Shown here: positions 8,915 to 17,435 of the stretch, one piece after another
Numbering within the stretch: the stretch's first letter is position 1
How the letters are laid out: each line of letters starts with the position of its first letter
Made by a program: the position numbers and the translations under genes
Notes under the pieces: model-generated
Databases searched by the model: none
What the model saw: only the letters and a program-made list of their open reading frames with translations
Told to the model about the DNA's origin: nothing
NCBI RefSeq assembly: GCF_016925535.1
Contig: NZ_CP070496.1
Location: forward strand, 248,001-312,000
From: Natronoglycomyces albus
GTDB lineage: Bacteria; Actinomycetota; Actinomycetes; Mycobacteriales; Micromonosporaceae
Length of the DNA: 64,000 bases
Direction of reading: 5' to 3'

Positions 8915-9145
8915 ATGAGTAGACGTCAAGATTCGACTGGAGCAACCGAGGACCCGACCAACGAGGTCTCGGAGTTCGACCGTGTCGACCGCAGCATTGA
9001 GCTCGACGCCGATACGCCAGCGGACCCGGAGGTGGCCATCGACGATGCCGAAGGGCAGGTGCCAGCTGAGACGAACCCGGCTGACGCCGCAGATCAGGCT
9101 CAGGAGGTTCCGGCGTTGGCCGAGGACGAGGAGAGCGAACAGTAA
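8915..9145 (+). CDS. Small acidic hypothetical protein
   Basis: 76 residues, very rich in Asp/Glu/Ala with no hydrophobic stretch, Cys or recognisable motif (ends AEDEESEQ). It is likely disordered. The frame is open further upstream, but the composition changes there; the ATG at 8915 is preferred because a TACCCT -10 box sits 7 bases before it. Divergent from fba and ended by a perfect 24 bp palindrome 7 bases after the stop. Function unknown; it is not clear that it is conserved. Confidence 0.55.
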   Translation: MSRRQDSTGATEDPTNEVSEFDRVDRSIELDADTPADPEVAIDDAEGQVPAETNPADAADQAQEVPALAEDEESEQ

Positions 9146-9152
9146 GGTCGCC

Positions 9153-9200
9153 ATATGTGAGTGGGGCCGGGCGCTTAAGCGCCCGGCCCCACTCACATAT
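9153..9200. terminator. Bidirectional terminator, perfect 24 bp palindrome
   Basis: The 24-base arm 9153-9176 and its exact complement 9177-9200 meet without a loop (core GCGCTTAAGCGC). It lies between convergent genes whose stop codons are 7 and 4 bases away, so it serves both. Confidence 0.85.
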
Positions 9201-9204
9201 GCGT

Positions 9205-11307
9205 TTACTTGTCGGCGAGTCCGACTTGGTCGAGAATCCAGGCGAGGTTGAATGATTCCTCGTGCCAGGCGTCGTAACGGCCGGAGCGTCCGCCGTGTCC
9301 GGCTTCCATCTCGGTTTTCAGCAGCACTTGGCCGCCGGTGGCGGTGTGGCGCAGCTGGGCGACCCACTTGGCGGGTTCATGGAACCCCACTCGGGTGTCG
9401 TTGAGGCTGGTCACGGCCAAGATCGACGGGTATTCGGTCGCGGCGACGTTCTCGTATGGTGAGTAGGACTTCATGTAGGCGTAGACGTCGGGGTCCTCCA
9501 GCGGGTTGCCCCACTCTTCCCATTCGATGACCGTCAGCGGCATGGTCGGGTCGAGGATGGTGTTCAGGGAGTCCACGAACGGCACTTCGGCCAGTACCCC
9601 CGCGAACGATGAGGGCGCCAAGTTGGCTACGGCGCCCATGAGCATGCCCCCGGCGGAGCCGCCACGGGCGACCAGTTTGTTCGCCGAGGTCCACCCGGTC
9701 TCGATGAGGTGGTGTGCGCAGTCGACATAGTCGGTGAACGTGTTCTTCTTCTTGAGCATTTTGCCGTTGTCGTACCAGGCGCGGCCCATTTCGCCCCCAC
9801 CGCGGATGTGGGCGATGGCGAAGACGACGCCCCGGTCCAGCAGCGAGAGACGAGGAGTGGAGAAGTACGGGTCTATCGACATTTCGTAGGAGCCGTAGCC
9901 GTAGAGCAGGCACGGAGCGGCCGAACCGGGTTCGACGTCTTTGTGCGCGACGATCGATATGGGCACCTTGGTGCCGTCGGCGGCGGTGGCCCATTCGCGG
10001 TACTGGCGGTAGTCGCTGCGGTTGAAATCGCCCAAGACGGGCGTTTCCTTGCGCAAGTGCATCTGGCCGGTGGTGACCTCGTAGTCGTAGATCGAGGCGG
10101 GAGCTACCAGGGACGTGTAGCCCAGGCGCACCATGTTCGTGCGGTACTCGGGGTTGCTGGTACTGCTGACCGAGTAGATCGGCTCGTCGAATTCGATGAG
10201 CTTCAGGTCGGTTTCGTCGCCGGTGAGGAGGCCCACTTGGGTGAGGCCCTCGCTGCGGAGGCTGACCACCGCGAAGGATTCGAACGCTTCGATCCCTTCC
10301 AGGCGCGACGTGGGCGAATGGGGGAGGATCACGTGGAAGTCGGTGGTGTCGTCTTCAGGCGTCCAACCCAGTTCGAAGTTTTCGGCCCCGTCGTTGTGCA
10401 GGACGAAGAACCGGCCCGGGCCGTCATGGCCCGGTAGCGCGGACTGGTGTTCGACGTGGACTTCGATTCCTTGGCGGCGGCCATGTCCGAAGGCGGTGAA
10501 CTCGCCTTCGGGGTTGTCGGCGGCCAAGATGCGGGTCTCGGCGGTGAGTTTCGAACCCAAGTCCAGCATCAGGTATTTCTCGGATCGCGACAGGCTGATG
10601 CCGACCCAGAAACGTTCGTCTTCCTCGTGGTAGACCAGCACGTCGTCTCCCTCGGAGCCCAGCGTGTGCCGCCAAACCCGGTCGGGACGCCATGCCTCGT
10701 CGACGGTGACATAGAAGAACACGCGCGAATCTGCCGACCACGCGCCGCCGTAGAAGACCCCCTCGATGGTTTTGCTGACGTGTTCGCCGGTGCGTAGGTC
10801 TTTGAAGCGCAGCGTGAAGCGCTCGTCACCGGCGAAGTCGACCCCGTAGGCCAATAGGTTGCCGTCGGGCGAGACATCAAACACACCCATGGAGAAGAAG
10901 TCGTGGCCCTCAGCCAGGGCGTTGCCGTCGAGGAGAATCTCTTCACCCTCAAGGGCCTGCCCGGGCTCGATGTGGGGCGGGGCGGTCTCCTCGCCAGCTG
11001 GGAGGCGGCAGCTGATCGCGTACTGCTTGCCCTCTTCTGACCGGGAGTAGTACCACCAGTCGCCGACCCGGGTGGGTACGGACAGGTCGGTCTCCTGCAC
11101 GCGGTTTTTGATCTCGCCGAACAGGGTCTCGCGCAGCCCAGCCAGGTGCGAGGTGCGCGAATCGGTGTAGGCGTTCTCGGCCTTGAGATAGGCCAGAGTT
11201 TCGGGATCTTTAGGGTCTTTCAACCAGGCGTAGGGGTCAATGACGGTGTCGCCGTGGTGAGTGCGCTTCGTCTCGATCCGCGCGGCAATCGGTGGATTTT
11301 CAGTCAT
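9205..11307 (-). CDS. ptrB: Oligopeptidase B / S9A prolyl-oligopeptidase family serine peptidase
   Basis: Cytosolic serine peptidase that cuts short peptides after basic residues. An N-terminal beta-propeller domain (residues ~80-420, with repeats such as 'SPDGNLLAYGVDFAGDE') gates a C-terminal alpha/beta hydrolase. The nucleophile is in 'ARGGSAGGMLMGAVANL', the Asp in 'LNDTRVGFHEPAKW' and the His in 'EAGHGGRSGRYD'. 'RGGGEMGRAWYDNGK' and 'YDYEVTTGQ' are family hallmarks. 700 residues is the usual length. AAGGTG lies about 6 bases before the ATG. Monocistronic. Confidence 0.95.
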   Translation of the reverse strand: MTENPPIAARIETKRTHHGDTVIDPYAWLKDPKDPETLAYLKAENAYTDSRTSHLAGLRETLFGEIKNRVQETDLSVPTRVGDWWYYSRSEEGKQYAISCRLPAGEETAPPHIEPGQALEGEEILLDGNALAEGHDFFSMGVFDVSPDGNLLAYGVDFAGDERFTLRFKDLRTGEHVSKTIEGVFYGGAWSADSRVFFYVTVDEAWRPDRVWRHTLGSEGDDVLVYHEEDERFWVGISLSRSEKYLMLDLGSKLTAETRILAADNPEGEFTAFGHGRRQGIEVHVEHQSALPGHDGPGRFFVLHNDGAENFELGWTPEDDTTDFHVILPHSPTSRLEGIEAFESFAVVSLRSEGLTQVGLLTGDETDLKLIEFDEPIYSVSSTSNPEYRTNMVRLGYTSLVAPASIYDYEVTTGQMHLRKETPVLGDFNRSDYRQYREWATAADGTKVPISIVAHKDVEPGSAAPCLLYGYGSYEMSIDPYFSTPRLSLLDRGVVFAIAHIRGGGEMGRAWYDNGKMLKKKNTFTDYVDCAHHLIETGWTSANKLVARGGSAGGMLMGAVANLAPSSFAGVLAEVPFVDSLNTILDPTMPLTVIEWEEWGNPLEDPDVYAYMKSYSPYENVAATEYPSILAVTSLNDTRVGFHEPAKWVAQLRHTATGGQVLLKTEMEAGHGGRSGRYDAWHEESFNLAWILDQVGLADK

Positions 11308-11575
11308 GCCGTCACCTTACGCGGGAGCGTGACTACCGGCCAAACCGAATTAACGCCCTGGAGCGTCCTAGCGACCGGGTGACAAAATCTCGGGCGGTGA
11401 CCTGGGGTTTCGGTGACCTCACCCGCCTAGAGGGGGGAGGTCTCTATGAACGGGGCAGGCAGACTCTGTGAACCCGATCGCGACCCTCCGGTGACGCACC
11501 CGGTAGGGAAATCCCCACCCCAACATGCCAGTTACCTACATTGTGGCTGGTCACAGCGAACCATAAAGTTGCCTT

Positions 11576-12946
11576 ATGTCTACTGATTCTATGACTCACG
11601 TGGCCGGCAAGCCAGGGCTCGCTCGGTTCCTCTTCGGTATGAGGCCATCCCAAATTGGGTTGGCCACCGTCTACTTCCTCCTTGGTTTCCCGCTAGCGAT
11701 CGTGGCTTTTGTACTGCCGGTGGTCGTCGGCTCCACCGGCGTGCCGCTGCTGATTATCTATCCGGTGGGTTTGCTTTTCGTTGGGCTGTGGATTGTGGTT
11801 GTGCGCAGCAGCGCCGTAGCCCAACGGTGGCTCGTCGAGACGTTTCTGGAAACCCGCATCGAGCCACCGCCGAAGTTCACCCCCGAAGGCGGTTGGCACC
11901 AACGACTCTGGGCATGGGCGATGCACCGCGACACGTGGCGCTACTTCGGATACTTCATGGCGCGCCTGCCCGTGGCCATCTTCACTTTCACCTTGACGAT
12001 CGTCGTTTGGTCGGTGCCGGTGGGCCTGCTGTCGATACCGGTGCGGATGCTGTTGCTGGGGGCGGACTTCGGAGAAATAGGCGTATGGCTGGTGACGGCT
12101 CTCGGTCTTATCGCCGGGGTGGCCATGCTGCCGTTTATTCCCCTGGTGTTGCGCTCGCTGGCGCACATCGACATCGCGTTGGCCACCGCCTTGCTGGGGC
12201 GCTCGGCGAAGGAACAGCTGGGAGTACGAGTCGACGAGTTGTCAACTAGCCGCTCCCGCATGGTTGACGCCGCCGAGAACGAACGCCGCCGCATCGAACG
12301 CGACCTACACGACGGCGCGGGCCAGCAGCTCGTGTCGCTGGCGATGCTGTTGGGAATGGCGCGCGAGAAGATGGCCCACGACCCCCAGGCCGCCGCGCAG
12401 CTACTGGACGAAGCCCACACGGGGGCCAAAGAGGCCCTGAGCGGATTGCGCGACATAGTGCGTGGAATTAGCCCGGCAATCCTTAACGACCGGGGTTTGG
12501 GAGCCGCGCTGTCGGCGATCTCGGCCCGCTCCTCGGTGCCCGTCTCGGTTAACGTCAACGTGGACCGACGACCGGGGCCAACCATTGAAGGCATCGCGTA
12601 CTACATCGTGTGCGAGGCGATCAGCAACGCCGTGCGGCACACCCGCCCAAACCACATCAACGTCAAGGTGGTCCGCACCGACGATGTGCTGGAGGTTGAG
12701 GTCACCGATGACGGCCAAGGCGGCGCTGACCCCGCACGCGGCACCGGCTTGCGCGGCCTGGCCGACCGGGTGGCGGCCATCGATGGCGGACTTGAGATCA
12801 CCAGCCCCGTCGGCGGACCGACCATCATTAGGGCCCTCTTGCCCGCCGGGCGTCGAGAGTCCGCCGACCACGATGCGCAGAGCACGGTTGACCTACGCGC
12901 CGATGGTTCCCAGGAGGGTATCGACTCGCCCGAAGGGAGCAAATGA
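11576..12946 (+). CDS. Two-component sensor histidine kinase (NarL/HPK7 type) with membrane sensor domain
   Basis: The 456-residue kinase has an N-terminal four-to-five helix membrane region (about residues 25-205) typical of the actinobacterial 'putative sensor' domain. The dimerisation/phosphoacceptor motif is 'ERRRIERDLHDGAGQQLVSL' (phospho-His in DLHDG), followed by an HATPase_c domain with 'YYIVCEAISNAVRHT' (N box) and 'DDGQGGADPARGTGLRGLAD' (G boxes). It has one base between its stop and the GTG of the response regulator at 12948, so the two are co-translated cognate partners. The ligand is unknown; the third gene of the operon is a membrane-anchored DUF4097 protein, which suggests envelope sensing. 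Confidence 0.93.
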   Translation: MSTDSMTHVAGKPGLARFLFGMRPSQIGLATVYFLLGFPLAIVAFVLPVVVGSTGVPLLIIYPVGLLFVGLWIVVVRSSAVAQRWLVETFLETRIEPPPKFTPEGGWHQRLWAWAMHRDTWRYFGYFMARLPVAIFTFTLTIVVWSVPVGLLSIPVRMLLLGADFGEIGVWLVTALGLIAGVAMLPFIPLVLRSLAHIDIALATALLGRSAKEQLGVRVDELSTSRSRMVDAAENERRRIERDLHDGAGQQLVSLAMLLGMAREKMAHDPQAAAQLLDEAHTGAKEALSGLRDIVRGISPAILNDRGLGAALSAISARSSVPVSVNVNVDRRPGPTIEGIAYYIVCEAISNAVRHTRPNHINVKVVRTDDVLEVEVTDDGQGGADPARGTGLRGLADRVAAIDGGLEITSPVGGPTIIRALLPAGRRESADHDAQSTVDLRADGSQEGIDSPEGSK

Positions 12947-12947
12947 G

Positions 12948-13592
12948 GTGAGACTAGTTATCGCCGAGGACTCGGTGTTGCTACGCACGGGCCTGATTCG
13001 ACTTTTGAGCGACGCGGGGATTGACGTGGTGGGAGAAGCCGACGACGCGGCATCACTGCTGCGGCACGTGGCCGAACTCAACCCCGACCTCGCCATTGTG
13101 GACGTACGGATGCCTCCCACCTACACCGACGAAGGCATTCGCGCCGCCATCGAGATCCGGCGCCGCTTTCCCGCAACGGCCGTCCTCGTACTCAGCCAAT
13201 ACGTCGAGGAAGAATACGCCACCGAACTCATCTCGCAAAACACCCACCGGGTCGGATATTTGCTCAAAGACCGCGTTGCCGACGTAGGGGACTTCGTTGA
13301 CGCGGTCAACCGGGTCAACGACGGAGGAACCGCGCTCGACCCCGAGGTCATTTCCCAGTTGCTGGTACGCAGCCACCGTAAAGACCCACTCGACCGGCTC
13401 ACCCCACGCGAACGCGACGTCCTCGCGCTCATGGCGGAGGGACGCTCCAACGCCGGAATCGCACGCGTGCTCACGCTCAGCGACGGGGCGGTGGAAAAGC
13501 ACATCGGCAACATACTCAACAAACTCGACCTCCCATCGGCGACCGGCGACAACCGCCGTGTCCTGGCGGTTCTCAGATTCCTGGAGTCCTAA
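12948..13592 (+). CDS. NarL/LuxR-family response regulator
   Basis: 214 residues. The receiver domain has the acidic pair in 'VIAEDSVLLRTGL', the phospho-Asp in 'LAIVDVRMPP' and Lys in 'YLLKDRVAD'. The C-terminal LuxR helix-turn-helix is 'LTPRERDVLALMAEGRSNAG' through 'EKHIGNILNKLDL'. The GTG at 12948 is chosen because receivers of this family start 'VRLVIAEDS' and GGGAGC lies 10 bases before it. Its stop overlaps the ATG of the next gene (TAATG), so kinase, regulator and DUF4097 gene form one operon. DNA target unknown; autoregulation is likely but not visible. Confidence 0.95.
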   Translation: MRLVIAEDSVLLRTGLIRLLSDAGIDVVGEADDAASLLRHVAELNPDLAIVDVRMPPTYTDEGIRAAIEIRRRFPATAVLVLSQYVEEEYATELISQNTHRVGYLLKDRVADVGDFVDAVNRVNDGGTALDPEVISQLLVRSHRKDPLDRLTPRERDVLALMAEGRSNAGIARVLTLSDGAVEKHIGNILNKLDLPSATGDNRRVLAVLRFLES

Positions 13593-14638
13593 TGTCTTAC
13601 CCAAACACCACCACAGACGCCCAAAAGCCCAGCCCGCCTTCGCCATTCGCGCAAGCGATGGGAAACGCGGTGCGCGTCCTCATCGCCTTTATCGCCGCTC
13701 TAGCCCTGGTCGGGGGCCTCCTCGTCGCCGTGTACTACTTCGCCCGCGACATTGAGGAAAACGCCGCCAGCTATCCGGCATCGGACGAAGTCGTACTCGA
13801 CATCGACAACGGCAACGTGAACATCACCGTGGGCGACACGGACGAAATCGTCGTCGAACGCGAAGTCTTGACCGTTTTCGTCGAGCCCACCTACCGCGAG
13901 GACCATTCACCCGAGAAACTGCACGTGACCATGGAAGGCTGCCGGTTCATGTGGATGGTCGTTGGTCCCGACTGCCGAGTCTCCTACGACATCACCGTCC
14001 CAGAAGGCACCGCCGTCAGCGGCCACGTCAGCCACGGCCGCGTCCAGATCCGCGACACGAACGCCCCCATTGACATCTCAGTTCGACACGGACGCCTCGA
14101 TATCTCCGGAGCCACCGGCGAAGTGCGCGCCGAAAGTGCCCACGGGCAGGTGGATATAAGCCAGATCGAAGGCGACGTGTGGGCGTACAGCCGCCACGGG
14201 AAAATCACCATCAACAACGTCGAGGGCAACGTGGAAGCCGAAAGCAACCACGGCAACCTAGCCATCACAGGCACCACAGGCGCAATCCATGCCGTCACCA
14301 GACACGGTCGCCTTCACATCGACGGAGGCAGCGAAGAACTCTACGCCCGAACCAACCACGGCAACATCGAGGTAGCCAACACCTCCGCCGACACCATCAC
14401 CCTCGACACCAACCACGGCGGAATCGAACTCGACGTCGCTACATTGCCGACCTCAGCGAAGCTGACCACCAACCACGGGGACGTGGTCGTCTTCATACCC
14501 AACCACAACACGCCGATCAACTTCTCCTCAAACACAAACCACGGAGATGTGAACATCGAAGTGGCGACCTCGGCCCCATCACGTCACCACTTCGAGGCAA
14601 TCACCAACCACGGCGACATCGACGTTTTCTATCGCTAG
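13592..14638 (+). CDS. Membrane-anchored DUF4097-type beta-solenoid protein with His-Gly ladder
   Basis: 348 residues: a cytosolic N-terminus, one transmembrane helix (about 28-50), then an extracytoplasmic domain. A 'DEVVLDIDNGNVNITVGDTD' start is typical of DUF4097/DUF4098 putative adhesins. From about residue 145 there are eleven His-Gly dipeptides (SHGR, RHGR, AHGQ, RHGK, NHGN, RHGR, NHGN, NHGG, then NHGD three times). The first six intervals are 18 residues, then 19, 20, 22 and 23: a right-handed beta-solenoid with one His per coil. It overlaps the regulator gene by one base, so it is translationally coupled. It may be the output or a modulator of the kinase; function otherwise unknown. 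Confidence 0.88.
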   Translation: MSYPNTTTDAQKPSPPSPFAQAMGNAVRVLIAFIAALALVGGLLVAVYYFARDIEENAASYPASDEVVLDIDNGNVNITVGDTDEIVVEREVLTVFVEPTYREDHSPEKLHVTMEGCRFMWMVVGPDCRVSYDITVPEGTAVSGHVSHGRVQIRDTNAPIDISVRHGRLDISGATGEVRAESAHGQVDISQIEGDVWAYSRHGKITINNVEGNVEAESNHGNLAITGTTGAIHAVTRHGRLHIDGGSEELYARTNHGNIEVANTSADTITLDTNHGGIELDVATLPTSAKLTTNHGDVVVFIPNHNTPINFSSNTNHGDVNIEVATSAPSRHHFEAITNHGDIDVFYR

Positions 14639-14678
14639 TGGCAGTGCCTGAACCCAATACCAAGAGATCAAAGAAAGA

Positions 14679-14710
14679 ATGTGGCCTCACGCCTTCGCGT
14701 GAGGCCACAT
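14679..14710. terminator. Terminator between DUF4097 operon and SpoIIE gene
   Basis: Arms ATGTGGCCTCACGC and GCGTGAGGCCACAT (14 bp, perfect) around a TTCG-type loop. It is 40 bases after the DUF4097 stop. Confidence 0.8.
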
Positions 14711-14838
14711 CGCGACAGTATCTTTTCGCAGATGCCCAGCCAGTGAGAACGCACGATCGCCGCAGCCGCGTATTGGTGTCCCCAGGTGTTCCAGAATGCC
14801 GACCTCGACTCGTTGGCATATCGCGCGCAAGCTGCCCC

Positions 14839-16875
14839 TCACTTGGCGCGCAACACCAAAATGGCCATGTCATCACGCGGAGCCTCCATCGAAAACTCCT
14901 CCACGGCCGAACGCAACCGCGCCGCGATAGCCTCCGCCGACTCCCCAGCGGCAGGCCGCAACACCTGAGTGATCCGATCCAGCCCAAACATCTGGGAACC
15001 CTCCCGCCGCTCAGTCACCCCATCGGTGAACAACACCAGCGCATCCCCAGGACCCATCGGCACCGTCACCGGCTGCGTCTTGATCTCCGGCAGCAACCCG
15101 ACAGCCGTACCCTCCCGGCCGACCCACTCCGTGCCGCCATCTGCGCGCAAAAGCAGCGGCCGGTCATGGCCCGACAGACACAGCTGCGCCTCCATGCCGC
15201 CCTCTTTATGATGCAAGATCGCGCTGGCCACCGTCGCATAGCGGGTGTTGTCCGGCTGATCGAGCAAAGTCAAATTGAGAAGCTCTAGCGCCCGCGGCAG
15301 GGGACGCCCGTCGCGGATCATCACCCGCAAAACGTCGCGCACGATGCCAGTCACAGCCGCGGCCTGCGCGCCCTTGCCACACACGTCGCCGATCGAAGCC
15401 CACACTCGCCCCTCGGTCAACGGCATGACGTCATAGAAGTCACCGCCCACGTGGGTACCAAACGAGGTCGCCGGAAGATACTCGGCGGCGAACGACGCCC
15501 AAGGCACCTCCGGCAGAGCCTGCGGCATCAGCGCGGCCTGGAAGTCACGGGCGACTTGCTCCCGCTCGGTGTGAATGTGGGCGTTGTCCAAAGCCAAAGC
15601 GCAGCGTTTCGCCAGGTCGATAATGACGTCGCGCTCCTCGGCGGTATGGGCACGGCCCTCAGGGCGGCCCACCGACAACACCCCGAGCACATTCCCGCCC
15701 GCCTCCAACGGCACCGCGATGCCCTCCAACGGATGCGGCAGCGGCACCTCCATACCTCGATGCACGAAGGTGTTGAGTTCCTCGGTGACCCCGTCGGCCG
15801 CTTCGGTCAGGAGCTTGCGGTAATGCGGCAACTCCGCCTCGGAAGCGTGCTGCACGCTGGCCAAACGCGGAATCATCGCCTGCGGCGTCGACGTCACCAG
15901 GTGCACGGCCGCCCACTGGCCCAGTCGCGGCACCACCAATTGCGGGATCAAAGCGACAGTCAGGTCCTCCCGCAGGCTGTGAGCGAGAATCTCCCCAGCC
16001 CCGGCAAGGAAATTGAGCCACCCCGACCGCTCCCGTTCATCGGTGCGCAGTCGATGCACCTCCACCGCCAGCGCGATCCGTTCGGCGCTCAACGCCGCCG
16101 GTACGTCCCAGCTGGTGTTCTCCGGTTTTTGCCCAAACAAGTGCAGGCGGCCCCGATGTGGCGAGTTGACCGGGATGGGGGCGCTAAAGGTGACCTGCGT
16201 CTGCGAACCACAGCTAGCCAGGGTGTTCTCGCCGCGTGTGTCGCCATAGTCGATGGTTGCTCGGGCGCCGGCGGCCCCAGTGACGATCTGGAGCCGGTGC
16301 AGCAGTTCTTCGACCAGCCGCGGCAGGCTGAGCCGGTTTTGCATCTCCGAGGAGACCGACAACAGTTGCGAGATTTCGGTCGCGTTGATACTGCCGACCG
16401 GGTGCGGCACGTCGTGGTAGGTCTCCGGCAGCGGCTGAGCCTCGATAGATTGCGTCGCCACGTGGGCTTGGGCATCGTCGCCACTGCCGGGGCGGGCGAG
16501 CCTAAACCAAATGGACTTGCCGATGGCGTCATGGGTGGTGCCCCACGCGGTGGCGAACTGGTCGACTAGCAGCAGGCCGCGCCCACCTTCGGCGGTCACA
16601 TCGGGCGGGGTCGTATCGGCCGGCTCGACCGAGCCGGAGCGGAAATCGGTCACGGTGACACGCAGACCCGCCTCGTTGCCCACAGCGTCAATCTGGATAT
16701 CCGTGCCAGCGTGGACGACGCCGTTGGTTGTCAACTCCGTGGTCAACAACAGCGCCTCATCCATGAGGTCGCGCATGCCGGAGTCTTGCAGAACTTCTCG
16801 CACGGCAGCGCGCGCGGCGGCCGGGGAACGATCGTTGGCCGGCAGCTGGAGGCGGCGATGCACTGGCTCAGACAC
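14839..16875 (-). CDS. SpoIIE-type PP2C phosphatase with N-terminal anti-sigma (RsbW-like) ATPase and GAF domains
   Basis: 678 residues with three parts. Residues ~5-135 are a HATPase_c/RsbW-like kinase (ELTTNGVVHAG as the N box, EGGRGLLLVDQFATAWG as the G box); ~220-430 are GAF-like; ~450-678 are a SpoIIE PP2C phosphatase with metal-binding Asp in 'VGGDFYDVMPL', 'GDVCGKG' and 'LFTDGVTERREG'. Such proteins phosphorylate or dephosphorylate STAS anti-anti-sigma factors to release stress sigma factors. The frame is open to a TTG at 17100, but the GTG at 16875 is preferred: CTGACC-N17-TACACT lies 6 bases before it, giving a leaderless transcript. A STAS gene and a hybrid kinase lie nearby on the other strand. 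Confidence 0.9.
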   Translation of the reverse strand: MSEPVHRRLQLPANDRSPAAARAAVREVLQDSGMRDLMDEALLLTTELTTNGVVHAGTDIQIDAVGNEAGLRVTVTDFRSGSVEPADTTPPDVTAEGGRGLLLVDQFATAWGTTHDAIGKSIWFRLARPGSGDDAQAHVATQSIEAQPLPETYHDVPHPVGSINATEISQLLSVSSEMQNRLSLPRLVEELLHRLQIVTGAAGARATIDYGDTRGENTLASCGSQTQVTFSAPIPVNSPHRGRLHLFGQKPENTSWDVPAALSAERIALAVEVHRLRTDERERSGWLNFLAGAGEILAHSLREDLTVALIPQLVVPRLGQWAAVHLVTSTPQAMIPRLASVQHASEAELPHYRKLLTEAADGVTEELNTFVHRGMEVPLPHPLEGIAVPLEAGGNVLGVLSVGRPEGRAHTAEERDVIIDLAKRCALALDNAHIHTEREQVARDFQAALMPQALPEVPWASFAAEYLPATSFGTHVGGDFYDVMPLTEGRVWASIGDVCGKGAQAAAVTGIVRDVLRVMIRDGRPLPRALELLNLTLLDQPDNTRYATVASAILHHKEGGMEAQLCLSGHDRPLLLRADGGTEWVGREGTAVGLLPEIKTQPVTVPMGPGDALVLFTDGVTERREGSQMFGLDRITQVLRPAAGESAEAIAARLRSAVEEFSMEAPRDDMAILVLRAK

Positions 16876-16881
16876 CTCTTC

Positions 16882-16910
16882 AGTGTAGTCGGCTGGCCGC
16901 GCGAGGTCAG
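16882..16910 (-). promoter_or_regulatory. Promoter of the SpoIIE gene (leaderless)
   Basis: Read on the minus strand: CTGACC (16910-16905), 17-base spacer, TACACT (16887-16882), then six bases to the GTG start at 16875. Confidence 0.5.
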
Positions 16911-17435
16911 CACTCCGGCCGCCGATTTCGCGCCTGGAATCGGCGGCCGTGGCACCAGCGGCCCGTACGCGCCATGTCTGTGAGGGGAACAACCGTTCCC
17001 CTCCGCGCAGCCCAGCGCCAGGCGCGGCCATCAGCGGCAGCCTGGTCGGCTTGTCCGAAATTCCCAGGTTGCGCGGCTCCCCGGCCGACCCAGCCGTCAA
17101 ACAGGGTCGCCAACCGTAGCCGCCGATGGCGCTGTGGCCAGTGACGTCGCGCGTCCCCTCGTGGGCGCCCCACCCGATATATCCGGATTCACATCGCTGG
17201 CTCGGGGCCGCTAACTAGCGCTTGTCCCTCGTATATGCCAACCTTGGGGTCTGGTCTTCACCGCCAGTACACGAGTCGGCATGCCTCCCCGTTGAGCAAC
17301 CAGGAGCCTCGCAGGCGAAACCTCGTCGTGGACCCAGCCTCCACAGATGGCGTTTCGCAAGCGGGCACCAAGCTTGGGGAGCCGCCGCAGCCTTGTGCCA
17401 AAGGCGGTGCCAACCCTTGCGAAGGATGAGCTTCG
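16911..17435. other. Divergent intergenic region with structured leader of the HAMP kinase gene
   Basis: About 525 bases between divergent genes. The + strand part near the kinase can fold. GCGAAAC (17315-17321) pairs with GTTTCGC (17352-17358), with GTGGA/TCCAC nested inside. Further down GGCACC (17364-17369) can pair with GGTGCC (17406-17411), or CCGCC (17382-17386) with GGCGG (17403-17407); these two options share bases. The AAGGATG ribosome site follows. No known riboswitch class is recognised. Confidence 0.35.

Noticed and set aside
16876-17100. 75-residue N-terminal extension of the SpoIIE protein starting at TTG 17100
   Set aside because: A -35/-10 pair lies inside it directly before the GTG at 16875, and the extra sequence has no domain character.
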